In this document: positions 16,652 to 25,272 of the stretch, in pieces
Numbering within the stretch: the first letter of the stretch is position 1
How the letters are laid out: each line of letters begins with the position of its first letter
Assembly (NCBI GenBank): GCA_017889625.1
Contig: JAGGAD010000029.1
Coordinates: 1-41,519 of the forward strand
Direction: 5' to 3'
Origin: Bacillota bacterium
Lineage (GTDB): Bacteria; Bacillota; Negativicutes; Sporomusales; CTSoil-080
Length of the DNA: 41,519 bases
Program-made: the position numbers and the translations under genes
The notes under the pieces: generated by a model
What the model was told of the DNA's origin: nothing
The model's database searches: none
Seen by the model: only the letters and a program-made list of their open reading frames with translations

Positions 16652-16698
16652 CTTAAAATGTCGAATAAGATCAAATAAGAGAAGTGTGGTGAAAAACA

Positions 16699-18918
16699 TT
16701 GAATAAACTTTTTAGCTTATATAAAAAGTATCATAAATATAATATAATATTTTATTTAGTTATAATTTATATCTTATTTATCATCGCCATATGGACTATC
16801 GTTTATTATCGATTAAATTTAGAAAAAGCTAATGAACTAAGTAATGCACATAAATTTAGCGCTAGTTTATGTAAAGCATTGGAAGAACATACAAAAGAAA
16901 CTATATTAGCTGCAGATAAAACCCTTTTATTTATGAAACATCAATATGAACTTGAAGGTACCTCAATGAAAATAGATATTTATAAACCTAGTAATATACT
17001 GGGAGATGATAAGTTTACTTTACTAAGCGTGGCTGATGAATATGGTAATCTTCAGCTAAGTACTCAAGATTCATTTGTATTTTCTAATATTAGCGATAGA
17101 GACCATTTTAAATTTCATATGACTAGAGATAATGACGAACTTTATATTAGTAGTCCAATATTAGGTCGTTCATCAGGAGAATGGTCGATTCAATTAACAA
17201 GAAGAATCAATAAACCAGATGGAACTTTTGGTGGTGTTATCGTCGCCTCATTAAAGCCTTTATATTTTGCTGATTTTTACAAACAATTAGATTTAGGACC
17301 CGCTTTTTCAATTGGCTTAGTCGATAACAATGGCGAAATATCTGCATGGGAATATGGCACAAACTCATTAGTCGGTAAAAATTTAAATATCTTTAACTCA
17401 AAAACAATGCACCAAGTATTAACAAATGATCATGGGTCATTTATCGCCACAAGTACCATTGACAATATTGAGAGAATCTACAATTATCAACAAATAGATG
17501 GATTTCCTTATATCCTCGTAATTGGTAGATCAGTTGATAAAGTATTAGAAAACTATTATGTTTTGCTAAATGAATATATATTTTTAGCTCAGATTTGGTC
17601 ATTTATTATTTTTGTTGCAATTATGTTATTAGCATATATGATAATAATAAATAAGAAAGCCGAAGAAAAATATGAATATTTAGGGACACATGATTTTTTA
17701 ACTAATATCCCCAATAGATATTCTTTTGAAAAACTTTTAATAGAGGAACTCAACAAAAAAAATCCTGGAGTATTATTATTTATCGATTTGGATAATTTTA
17801 AAGTTATTAATGATACCTTTGGCCACGGCGTGGGCGATTTCACCTTAATTTCGTTAGTAAAAATATTTAATCAATATTTAAAAGAAACTGATACCATCGC
17901 TAGATGGGGCGGAGATGAATTTGCTATATTATTAAGAAATACCAATATTGATGATGGATTGAAAATAGCGGAACAGTTACGAGCATCTCTAGAAGACAAT
18001 CAAATTGTTATTCCTCTGACCGATATTTGTTTCGATGTTACAGCTAGTATCGGGGTTGTAGCTATTGATGGTAATCTTTCGCCCCAAAGTTTATTAGCCT
18101 ATGCTGATACAGCTTTATATACTTCTAAAAACAATGGAAAAAATAGAGTTACTCCTATAAGGTCTACTAAAGACAAAGGTGAGATTTCCCAAGTTAATCA
18201 AATGTTAACTAAAATACGCCAAGCTTTAAGCACCAAAAGCTTTGAAGTACATTATCAACCTATATATAAATTAAATGGAATGCTTAGTTATTATGAAGCT
18301 TTAATTAGAATGAGAGCTTCAGATGGAACGTTAATAACTGCAAATAAATTTATTCCTTTAGCAGAAAAATTCGGCCTAATGTCGCAATTAGACCGATTGA
18401 TTATTAAAACCGTATTAATCGATATGAAAAATAGATCAAATATAAAAGTATTCGTAAATATTTCCGGTAGTAGCTTAGGTGATGAAGTTTTATTAGAATT
18501 TATTGAGAGCTATCTCAAAGAAAGTGGTATAGATCCTAAAAGACTCGGCTTTGAAATAACAGAAACTACCGCCATAAATGATTTAGTAGCCTCTGAAATT
18601 TGGATTAATAAATTAAAAGCATTGGGCTGCAAATTTGCTCTGGACGATTTTGGCGTAGGATTTTCCTCATTTTCATATTTAAGCAAACTACCCATAGATT
18701 ATCTAAAAATCGATGGATCATTTGTCCGAAATTTAGATACTGATGATAAGCAAAAAGCATTAATTCTCGCCGTAAATGCGGTAGCGCATACATTAGGTAA
18801 GGAAACAATCGCTGAATTTGTGGAAAATGAAAGGATATTAGAAATATTAAAAGAGTTAAACGTAGATCATGTCCAAGGTTATTATTTAGGGAAACCTGAA
18901 CCTTTAAAGGAAGAATAA
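16699..18918 (+). CDS. Membrane GGDEF-EAL c-di-GMP enzyme with Cache-like sensor
   Basis: A 739-residue protein starting at TTG. TM1 is at residues about 15-39, followed by an extracytoplasmic Cache-like sensor to about 295 (LLSVADEYGNLQLSTQ, GEWSIQLTRRI), then TM2 about 296-316. The GGDEF domain (about 330-490) keeps GGDEF at 404-408, so diguanylate cyclase activity is possible. The product-inhibition RxxD site reads KETD, that is Lys for Arg. The EAL domain (about 500-735) keeps EAL at 533-535, FVNIS, EITETT, LDDFGVGFSSFSYL, LKIDGSFV and QGYYLGKP, so phosphodiesterase activity is also possible. Which activity dominates cannot be told. The gene is strikingly AT-rich compared with rsmD or the EF-G2 gene. 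It is divergent from chemoreceptor 1. Confidence 0.92.
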   Translation: MNKLFSLYKKYHKYNIIFYLVIIYILFIIAIWTIVYYRLNLEKANELSNAHKFSASLCKALEEHTKETILAADKTLLFMKHQYELEGTSMKIDIYKPSNILGDDKFTLLSVADEYGNLQLSTQDSFVFSNISDRDHFKFHMTRDNDELYISSPILGRSSGEWSIQLTRRINKPDGTFGGVIVASLKPLYFADFYKQLDLGPAFSIGLVDNNGEISAWEYGTNSLVGKNLNIFNSKTMHQVLTNDHGSFIATSTIDNIERIYNYQQIDGFPYILVIGRSVDKVLENYYVLLNEYIFLAQIWSFIIFVAIMLLAYMIIINKKAEEKYEYLGTHDFLTNIPNRYSFEKLLIEELNKKNPGVLLFIDLDNFKVINDTFGHGVGDFTLISLVKIFNQYLKETDTIARWGGDEFAILLRNTNIDDGLKIAEQLRASLEDNQIVIPLTDICFDVTASIGVVAIDGNLSPQSLLAYADTALYTSKNNGKNRVTPIRSTKDKGEISQVNQMLTKIRQALSTKSFEVHYQPIYKLNGMLSYYEALIRMRASDGTLITANKFIPLAEKFGLMSQLDRLIIKTVLIDMKNRSNIKVFVNISGSSLGDEVLLEFIESYLKESGIDPKRLGFEITETTAINDLVASEIWINKLKALGCKFALDDFGVGFSSFSYLSKLPIDYLKIDGSFVRNLDTDDKQKALILAVNAVAHTLGKETIAEFVENERILEILKELNVDHVQGYYLGKPEPLKEE

Positions 18919-18942
18919 TTATTTTAAAAAACTACCAAATAT

Positions 18943-19035
18943 TTAGATATCAAATGCCCACCACCATCCCAATAAAAACATTACCGTCCACAGCAACGCG
19001 GCTGCCAACCATACCCGAAGGTCGAATATTGCCAT
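18943..19035 (-). CDS. Small hydrophobic membrane peptide (30 residues)
   Basis: The frame MAIFDLRVWLAAALLWTVMF... ends LLGWWWAFDI. It has a short polar N-terminus (D5, R7), then a single Trp-rich membrane helix and an acidic end. AAGGTGAG lies 4-5 nt before the ATG, a good ribosome-binding site. It is convergent with the GGDEF-EAL gene (24 nt apart), and nothing else occupies the space before the rsgA/GNAT region. The size and layout resemble small accessory subunits of membrane complexes such as CydX/KdpF-like peptides, but I cannot assign it to a known family. Confidence 0.5.
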   Translation of the reverse strand: MAIFDLRVWLAAALLWTVMFLLGWWWAFDI

Positions 19036-19159
19036 TGGCTCACCTTCTTTCACTGCGCTTTTCCGGTGTTTATCCAAGCATTTAACTGTGTTAAGAGTGA
19101 TGATTATTGTCCTTTTATTTAATATATATTCTTCCCTTTTATTCTAATACAAGAAAATT

Positions 19160-19291
19160 TTAACTAATGTCTACTGAATGTTCTTGTGGACAATGATAAT
19201 CGTTAAAACTCTTTATTAGGAAAGCCGCCTTCACTACATGATATACACTAGCCAAATCTGCGCCGCTTTTTTGTCTGATCATAATCTCCAT
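19160..19291 (-). pseudogene. N-terminal fragment of a GNAT N-acetyltransferase
   Basis: A 43-codon frame starting 1 nt after the rsgA stop. Its opening, MEIMIRQKSGADLASVYHVV followed by KAAF, matches the usual first strand and helix of GNAT acetyltransferases (xxIRxETxxDxxxVxxVxxxAF). After that the sequence diverges and stops at about a quarter of the normal 160-170-residue length, with no acetyl-CoA-binding RxxGxG/A loop. It is most simply a gene truncated by deletion. Confidence 0.6.
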
Positions 19292-19292
19292 A

Positions 19293-20381
19293 TTAAAAAC
19301 CTCGCCGTCTTTTGCTTTTCGCTTTGATAAACTCTCGTGCATTTTTCATTCCGCCCATTTCCGCAAACATCACAGAAATCTTTTCCGTCTCAATTTGCTT
19401 TGAATTTAAGCCCTCATACTTAGCTTCTTTTTTCAACTTTAAATAATTGACAAGCCGCTCCGCCGACAACAAACCATCGTTTATGGCTTTTTGTACTGCA
19501 CAGTTTGGCTCACTAGTATGGGTACAATCATGAAATTTACACTTTGTTGATAATTCATCAATATCGGCAAAGGCTTTTGTAAGATCAGCGCTTTCGATCC
19601 CGATTTCCCTCATTCCTGGAGTATCAATAACAACGCCGCCACTCGGAATAACAATTAGCTCTCGCCTGGTTGTAGTATGCCTGCCTTTATCATCGTTCCT
19701 TATATCTTTGGTTTGAAGAACATTTTGGCCGATGAGTTTATTTATCAAGCTCGACTTACCAACACCAGATGAACCAATAACTGCGATAGTTTTACCACTA
19801 CCAAGATAACTTTGGACAGCTACGCAGCCATCCCCAGTCAAGCTCGAAGTAACCAGCACCGCAACCCCACAAGCGACAGCATCAACTTCTAACAGTTTTT
19901 GTGGAAGGCTATCGCATAAATCAGCTTTAGTAAGCACGATAACCGGAACTGCCCCACTATCCCAGGCAATTCCAAGATAACGCTCTAATCTGCGAAGATT
20001 ATAATCGTTATTAAGCGACATACAGATAAACACCGTATCAATGTTTGAAGCTACAACCTGTTCATCCTTCGACGTTCCCGCCGCCTTTCTAATAAAGGCA
20101 CTTTTTCTTGTCAGAACATGATGAATGATTGCAGTCCCATCAGTATCATTATTCCGGTCAAGCATAACGAAGTCGCCCACTGCCGGATAATCAGCTAAAG
20201 TTTTTGCAGCAAAACGAAACTTTCCGGAAATTTCTGCTGTTAACTCGCCATTCTCTGTTACTGCTTTGTATAAGTCTTTGTATTGGGAAATGACACGCCC
20301 GATATAAAAATTCGAATATAAGTTAGACTCAGAAATGAACCTTTGACTGAGTCCTATATTTTCCATATCTATTTTACTCAA
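19293..20381 (-). CDS. rsgA: Ribosome small subunit-dependent GTPase A
   Basis: RsgA is a circularly permuted GTPase that assists maturation of the 30S subunit. An OB-fold is at the N-terminus (YKAVTENGELTAEISGKFRF). The GTPase motifs come in permuted order: G4 LTKADL, then G1 GSSGVGKSSLINKL, then G3 DTPGMRE. A C-terminal zinc-binding segment follows (CKFHDCTHTSEPNC). I place the start at the TTG (20381) that has GGAGG 8 nt upstream; the frame is open five codons further, but that would put the SD inside the coding region. An ATG five codons downstream is the alternative. A GNAT fragment follows directly. Confidence 0.93.
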   Translation of the reverse strand: MSKIDMENIGLSQRFISESNLYSNFYIGRVISQYKDLYKAVTENGELTAEISGKFRFAAKTLADYPAVGDFVMLDRNNDTDGTAIIHHVLTRKSAFIRKAAGTSKDEQVVASNIDTVFICMSLNNDYNLRRLERYLGIAWDSGAVPVIVLTKADLCDSLPQKLLEVDAVACGVAVLVTSSLTGDGCVAVQSYLGSGKTIAVIGSSGVGKSSLINKLIGQNVLQTKDIRNDDKGRHTTTRRELIVIPSGGVVIDTPGMREIGIESADLTKAFADIDELSTKCKFHDCTHTSEPNCAVQKAINDGLLSAERLVNYLKLKKEAKYEGLNSKQIETEKISVMFAEMGGMKNAREFIKAKSKRRRGF

Positions 20382-20595
20382 TTTTATATCCTCCAAAAGT
20401 TTTTAAAAGTAACTTTTGGGAGGTATATACATTAATTTATTTTGTATGCACCTCCCGCATTGTTACAATATCCACCGTACTATTATTAACCATAAAACAA
20501 CAACCCCTTTCAATCCCAGATTATGGATTACCGTTTGATGATATCACAAAAATATTGAATTATAAAGCCTCAGCCCCCCGCTCAAAGCTCTGTAT
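20382..20595. other. Short AT-rich spacer between lnt-like gene and rsgA
   Basis: It contains the rsgA SD and an inverted repeat around 20391-20426, where CTTTTAAAAGT- and CTCC/GGAG-type segments face each other near the rsgA start. I see no gene and no strong terminator for the lnt-like gene. Confidence 0.4.
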
Positions 20596-22092
20596 TCACA
20601 TGCCGAATAACTTTGTCCGCTTCCTTGTTTGTCGTCTCAAGCTTATAAAAAATAGCATTAACAAACCAAATACCCCCTCCGCAAAATAGCCGAACCAATT
20701 ACCAAATCTACTATATATTGATTTTCCTTGATCAAGTTGTATTTCTCCTAGTACCAGCACCTCGTCTTTTTCCGTAGCACATGATTCCATTTTAATAATC
20801 TTTCCTTTATTATCACTCAAACTCAATAAGCCCCATTGCGCCGCTCGGGCTATCGCGTAATTTTCCTCAACCCCCCGCATAATCGCAATTCGCGCCCGTA
20901 ATAACTCATCCGCTTTAAAGTCCAACGCCGGAACAAACAACAGATTAGTCCCAGCCTGACCATAGCCCCGGCTCGGCTCTTCAAAGTCCATATCCTTACA
21001 AATAGCAATTCCCCATACCCCCTTGCCGTCCACCTCACTAACCCCCAGTTTCTCACCGGGCGTATAGCGTCCCTCCGCATACGGCAATAAATGTTGCTTA
21101 TCATACCTTAATCCGATCTCCCCGCTTGGTAAGAACAAATACGCCGAATTATATAGCTTAGAATCAGCCTGGACACTTAACCCTACAATTAACCTGATTT
21201 GATTTCTCCGGGCCGCAGTTGCCAAACGTTCCAACTGCTTTGCCTGATCATTCAGATCTAATACGGCAATCTTTTCTGGCAATAATACGACCTCAGCCCC
21301 CGAACGTGAAAGCAAATCAATACAATCAATATAGCGGCCAATAATCTTTTCTGACTCCTGCGGCTGCCCCCTCGAAAGCAGATCTTCCACCGTCATATTA
21401 ATCGCGGCCATGCCGATTCTTACCCTAGGGCCTTGGCTTTGCCCATATAAGCGATACCCGCCAAATATTAAAATCATCATCAATATACTTAGCGGAATAA
21501 CAATCGTCCTTAACCATAATTTTGAATTTTTACGGTAATACCACGCCAGGGCCACACTAGCCGGAACCAGCAATAACAAAAAAGTAATGCCCCAAATGCC
21601 GGTAACCGAAGCAATTTGGCCAACCGGCAAATTATATACTTGTGTATAAGCGATACTATCAATAGCCCCGGCCGGAGAATGCTGCGCGGTACTAAATTCA
21701 AATGCCGTCCAACCACTTGCGAAAACAAAACTCCATACCCAATGTTTTTCCTTTAAAACCAAATAACGAAATAGCACTACCATAATTGTAAATACAATTG
21801 CATCTAAAATATTTGCATAAACTAAAATAGAAATAGGAATTATCGTATTTGCATAAGCTAAAATTCCACTGGAAAGCCCGAAAAAATAACTAATAAAACT
21901 GGCAAGAATAGTATAAACCGACCTTCCTCTCAGCGCATATACCAACAGTGGAATTGGTGCTAACCACGTTAAAATCCAACAATTATATACTCCTGTTGAA
22001 AAATAATAAGCTGCCGAACTGAGTATAATCGTTACTACAAAATATAAAAACTCTCTTCCGCCTTCTTTATCAAAAATCTTACTAATCGCCAT
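20596..22092 (-). CDS. lnt: Apolipoprotein N-acyltransferase-like membrane protein
   Basis: A 498-residue protein from the ATG at 22092, preceded by GTGGAGGG; the frame is open three codons further to a GTG. Six or so membrane helices fill residues about 12-215, then a nitrilase-fold (CN_hydrolase) domain, then a C-terminal membrane helix (GYFAEGVFGLLMLFFIS). The Glu-Lys-Cys triad is present: LLPEKIAVL (about E273), RYDKQHLLPYAEG (about K332) and AICKDMDFEEP (about C365), in the arrangement of Lnt. Lnt adds the third acyl chain to lipoproteins in the inner membrane, which suits an organism with an outer membrane. Overall similarity to proteobacterial Lnt looks modest, so a related acyltransferase or nitrilase is possible. 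It overlaps the AraC gene end by 11 nt. Confidence 0.78.
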   Translation of the reverse strand: MAISKIFDKEGGREFLYFVVTIILSSAAYYFSTGVYNCWILTWLAPIPLLVYALRGRSVYTILASFISYFFGLSSGILAYANTIIPISILVYANILDAIVFTIMVVLFRYLVLKEKHWVWSFVFASGWTAFEFSTAQHSPAGAIDSIAYTQVYNLPVGQIASVTGIWGITFLLLLVPASVALAWYYRKNSKLWLRTIVIPLSILMMILIFGGYRLYGQSQGPRVRIGMAAINMTVEDLLSRGQPQESEKIIGRYIDCIDLLSRSGAEVVLLPEKIAVLDLNDQAKQLERLATAARRNQIRLIVGLSVQADSKLYNSAYLFLPSGEIGLRYDKQHLLPYAEGRYTPGEKLGVSEVDGKGVWGIAICKDMDFEEPSRGYGQAGTNLLFVPALDFKADELLRARIAIMRGVEENYAIARAAQWGLLSLSDNKGKIIKMESCATEKDEVLVLGEIQLDQGKSIYSRFGNWFGYFAEGVFGLLMLFFISLRRQTRKRTKLFGM

Positions 22093-23014
22093 TCCCTCCA
22101 CCCCATTTCTCAGCTATAACTGAATGCTTAAGCGGAATATATAAATAATGCTTTGAGTCATAATCATTAGGAATAAATGTCTCATCAAAAAATTGAAAGT
22201 CATATCCATCGCCCGGTTCTAGGTTTAATTCAAGCAACAACTTACTATATATCCGTTTAATGGTTTTGGGTACATCTTCAAGTATCGCCGAAATAGAGAA
22301 TGCTGCGTATTGATTGGCGGGAATCTTGATTGAAACCATGCCCGGCGGAACTACCGCCTGCCCCGCTACTTCAACCCCTGCAACATAAGTAAAATTTCCG
22401 GTTGCTTTACTAGCTTCGCTATAAGTTTCATAGCCATAACTGTTGCTAGCATTGATTATATTTTTTATTTCATTAACCCTTAGCGCAAATTGGCTCCAAA
22501 GCTTCGGAATTTCTCTATTTTCATTGTTACCACAATACTTCATCCCAATAATATTCATTGCTTTCCGTTTAACAAAAATCGGCTTAAGTTCCTCTTCGCC
22601 AAGCTTTTGGGTTAATACTGCTTCATTAAAAACTACTTGATCTAAATTAGCAAGATGCCGTTTATTTTTCCGATATACTTTTGGGGTAAAACCATACATT
22701 TCCTTAAACGCCCTTGTAAATGCTTCCTGCGATTCATAGCCGTAAACAACCGCAATATCAATAATCGATTTTTTTGTTTCTACTAATTGAAAAGCAGCCT
22801 GACTAAGCTTTCGTCTTCTAATATATTCATTAAGTGTAGTCCCGGTCAGCGCTTTAAAACTTCGGATATAATGAAATTTTGATATGTAAGTAAATTTGAT
22901 AATATCATCTAAGTAAATAGCTTTATCTAAATTATCTTCAATATAACTTACGATTTTATATGTACTTTCCAAATATTTCATACCAACCTCCCATATCCTA
23001 TATTTATTATACAA
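22082..23014 (-). CDS. AraC-family regulator with GyrI-like effector domain
   Basis: A 310-residue transcription factor. The N-terminal AraC double helix-turn-helix is at residues about 12-115 (SKFHYIRSFKALTGTTLNEYIRRRKLSQAA, then DIAVVYGYESQEAFTRAFKEMYGFTPKVYR). The C-terminal GyrI-like/SOUL small-molecule-binding domain spans about 145-300 (AGVEVAGQAVVPPGMVSIKIPA, then YSKLLLELNLEPGDGYDFQFFDE). Such fusions sense hydrophobic drugs or similar ligands. The coding end overlaps the lnt-like gene start, so the two are translationally coupled. It may control its own operon. SD GGAGG lies 6 nt before the ATG or nearby codon. Confidence 0.88.
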   Translation of the reverse strand: MYNKYRIWEVGMKYLESTYKIVSYIEDNLDKAIYLDDIIKFTYISKFHYIRSFKALTGTTLNEYIRRRKLSQAAFQLVETKKSIIDIAVVYGYESQEAFTRAFKEMYGFTPKVYRKNKRHLANLDQVVFNEAVLTQKLGEEELKPIFVKRKAMNIIGMKYCGNNENREIPKLWSQFALRVNEIKNIINASNSYGYETYSEASKATGNFTYVAGVEVAGQAVVPPGMVSIKIPANQYAAFSISAILEDVPKTIKRIYSKLLLELNLEPGDGYDFQFFDETFIPNDYDSKHYLYIPLKHSVIAEKWGGGNGD

Positions 23015-23093
23015 GGAATTCCGGATATTTTTTTGATCAAAATTGCTATTTTACCTACCTCATCGGGCAACACATTTAGCAAAAAATAAAAAA

Positions 23094-23117
23094 GTTCTAA
23101 GAAGATAACCTTAGAAC
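23094..23117 (-). terminator. Terminator-like hairpin upstream of the AraC gene
   Basis: GTTCTAAG (23094-23101) pairs with CTTAGAAC (23110-23117), and the minus strand continues into T-runs. The same GTTCTAAG...CTTAGAAC core recurs at 25176-25199 after a porin gene and in broken form near 29498. Nothing larger than the 30-codon frame at 23168 lies before it. Confidence 0.65.
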
Positions 23118-23167
23118 AATTAACATACGTCTTACTTTTTCCCTTTCCCCTGGACATTTGCATTTCC

Positions 23168-23260
23168 TCAGCTAATAGCCTGACTAGAAATCCATGTTCT
23201 TACCTGCTCAATCACCACTAAAATTTTATTATCATTCATAAACTCAGTTGATATAATCAT
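23168..23260 (-). CDS. Possible 30-residue ORF
   Basis: The frame opens MIISTEFMNDNKILVVIEQV and continues through TWISSQAIS, followed by a terminator-like hairpin about 50 bases on. A weak AGGAA lies about 10 nt upstream. A second frame starting right after it runs through the hairpin and is not called. Not recognised; it may be chance. Confidence 0.22.
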   Translation of the reverse strand: MIISTEFMNDNKILVVIEQVRTWISSQAIS

Positions 23261-23311
23261 TACAAATAATTCCTATCAAAATGGCTAACGCGACAAAATT
23301 CTAGGCACCAA

Positions 23312-23341
23312 AAACCCCCAACAGCTGACTGTTGGGGGTTT
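23312..23341 (-). terminator. Terminator of chemoreceptor 2
   Basis: A perfect 13-bp stem, AAACCCCCAACAG / CTGTTGGGGGTTT, with a 4-nt loop and T-run on the minus strand, 46 bases past the stop. Confidence 0.92.
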
Positions 23342-23386
23342 CACAATTTAAGTTATCTGCTAACAAAACATCATCATAACTACACG

Positions 23387-25060
23387 TTAGACCTTAAACT
23401 CTTGGATTATTTTTTTAAGTTGTTCTGCCATTTTAGCAAGACTTTGGCTGCTGGCGGCGATCTCTTCCATCGAAGCGGACTGCTCTTCGGTAGACGCAGA
23501 TACAGTTTGCGTCTGTCCCACCGTACCTTGAATGACACCTTCCATCTGCTGCACTGATTCTACAATCTGTTGGCTGCCATCAGCCAGTTGTTGCATCGCT
23601 CCGGAAATTTCATTAACTTGACCGGAAACTTCACTAACAAGTGTCGCAATTTGCCTAAACGACTGTCCAGCAGACGAAACTACCTCAGTTCCAGCTTTCA
23701 CTTCTTTGGTTCCTTCATTCATCGCAGTTACCGCTTTACTAGTTTCCGACTGAATTTCCCTAATCAACACCGCGATTTGCTTCGCCGCCTCCTGCGATTG
23801 CTCCGCTAGTTTCCTAACTTCCTCTGCCACAACGACGAACCCTCGCCCTTGTTCTCCTGCTCTGGCCGCTTCGATGGCCGCATTCAGCGCCAGCAGATTA
23901 GTTTGGCTGGCGATTCCGGAAATCGTATCAATAATTTGCCCAATTTCATTTGAACGTTCCCCTAACTTAATCACAACCATTGAAGAATTGTTTACAGCTT
24001 TATCAATATTACTCATCTGATTTATCGCTGTTTCTACCGTACCAAGACCATCGTTGGCAGCCTTCGCCGTTTTAGTTGAACTATCCGATACATTATCAAT
24101 TTTTAATGCCACGTGCTGAAAGCTATTATTCATTTGATCAACCGTTGTTCTGGTACTATCAACGGTTGCAAGCTGTTCCTCCGCCCCGCCGGCAACCTCT
24201 GAAATTGCTACCGCTACCTGATTCGCCGCTTGAGCCGACAGTTCGGCACTGGCCGTCAATTGCTCCGACGCTGCTGCGACCTGGTTCGAAGTATCTTTGA
24301 CACTCAATACCATTTGGCGAAGCTTCGCGACCATATTTCCGAACTCCATAGTAAGGGATCCCACTTCATCATTGGTTGTTACCAACTCAGCAAAATTCAA
24401 GTTACCATTTTTCATATCCTCGGTAATCCTGGTAATTGGCTTTACAATACTGTGAGAAAGCATTATCCCAAATATTATCCCTAGAATAACCATCAAACCG
24501 GCTGTTAGCAAAATAATTAAAGTAATACGAGTGGCATATGTATCGGCATCACTTCTACTCTGAGTTGCTTCTTCTTCCTGTATTTTAATTAATTCATTAA
24601 AACTAGTCTCTACGCCTTTTCGCAGGTTCCGACCTTCCGAAAAAGAAAGTTGCTGTGCTTCCTTAGTTTTTCCTTGAGCATAGAGGTCAATAACTTGAAG
24701 ATTAATGCTAGTAAATTTAGTGTGAGTTTCATCAAGCTGAGCTAATAACTCTTTTTCTTTTGGCAGACTCATCAATGGTTTTAGCTTACCAATTCTTTCC
24801 TTTACTTTATCGGATTTTTCTTGAATCTCTTTTTTGAATTCAACATTTCCGGTCAGCAAAAAGCCCCGTTCATCATTAGCCTGCCCAGTCAAATAATATT
24901 GGATATCCCGCAAAGTCATGATTCCCGCATCAGAATTATCTATTATATCCTGATAATCGGCCCTGACTTTATTTAACCCATATACAGAAATAGCGGTGAC
25001 AAGCAAAATAAGTACTGATATTACTACATAACCTGATATTATCTTTGTTTTTACCTTCAC
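23387..25060 (-). CDS. Methyl-accepting chemotaxis protein 2
   Basis: A 557-residue chemoreceptor. TM1 is at residues about 8-29. The helical sensor (about 30-180) contains [19 protein letters not shown], typical of CHASE3/4HB-like domains. TM2 lies about 183-205, HAMP about 206-258 and the signalling domain about 265-557. The tip [41 protein letters not shown] has Val in place of the usual Ala (FVVVAEE). The signalling half is very like chemoreceptor 1 while the sensor half differs, so it probably responds to another signal. The start is GTG or ATG near 25060 with AAAGGAGT upstream. It is transcribed alone. Confidence 0.93.
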   Translation of the reverse strand: MKVKTKIISGYVVISVLILLVTAISVYGLNKVRADYQDIIDNSDAGIMTLRDIQYYLTGQANDERGFLLTGNVEFKKEIQEKSDKVKERIGKLKPLMSLPKEKELLAQLDETHTKFTSINLQVIDLYAQGKTKEAQQLSFSEGRNLRKGVETSFNELIKIQEEEATQSRSDADTYATRITLIILLTAGLMVILGIIFGIMLSHSIVKPITRITEDMKNGNLNFAELVTTNDEVGSLTMEFGNMVAKLRQMVLSVKDTSNQVAAASEQLTASAELSAQAANQVAVAISEVAGGAEEQLATVDSTRTTVDQMNNSFQHVALKIDNVSDSSTKTAKAANDGLGTVETAINQMSNIDKAVNNSSMVVIKLGERSNEIGQIIDTISGIASQTNLLALNAAIEAARAGEQGRGFVVVAEEVRKLAEQSQEAAKQIAVLIREIQSETSKAVTAMNEGTKEVKAGTEVVSSAGQSFRQIATLVSEVSGQVNEISGAMQQLADGSQQIVESVQQMEGVIQGTVGQTQTVSASTEEQSASMEEIAASSQSLAKMAEQLKKIIQEFKV

Positions 25061-25175
25061 GAAAACGACTCCTTTTCATTAAAAAGATTAGACCTGTACA
25101 GGGAAATAACGCATTTTCTTATTTTACCTTAAACTCCTCTTTATGGCAATTAGGGGGCAGGGAAAAAACAAAAAA

Positions 25176-25240
25176 GTTCTAAGGCAATCACCTTAGAACC
25201 CTTGCTGACTAAAAGCCTCGAATTTCGTGGCTTTTAGTCA
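25176..25240 (-). terminator. Tandem hairpins terminating the phosphate-module porin
   Basis: Going along the minus strand from the porin stop, TGACTAAAAGCC / GGCTTTTAGTCA (25206-25217 with 25229-25240, inner CGAA/TTCG) comes first. Then GTTCTAAGG / CCTTAGAAC (25176-25184 with 25191-25199) is followed by TTTTTT. The second hairpin is the better terminator and belongs to the repeat family also seen at 23094 and 29498. Confidence 0.8.
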
Positions 25241-25272
25241 TTTCCATATTTACATTCAAAATAATTACCCGC

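Noticed and set aside
22978-23163. 61-codon minus-strand frame upstream of the AraC gene
   Set aside because: It reads through a terminator-like hairpin and into the AraC gene start; no similarity recognised.
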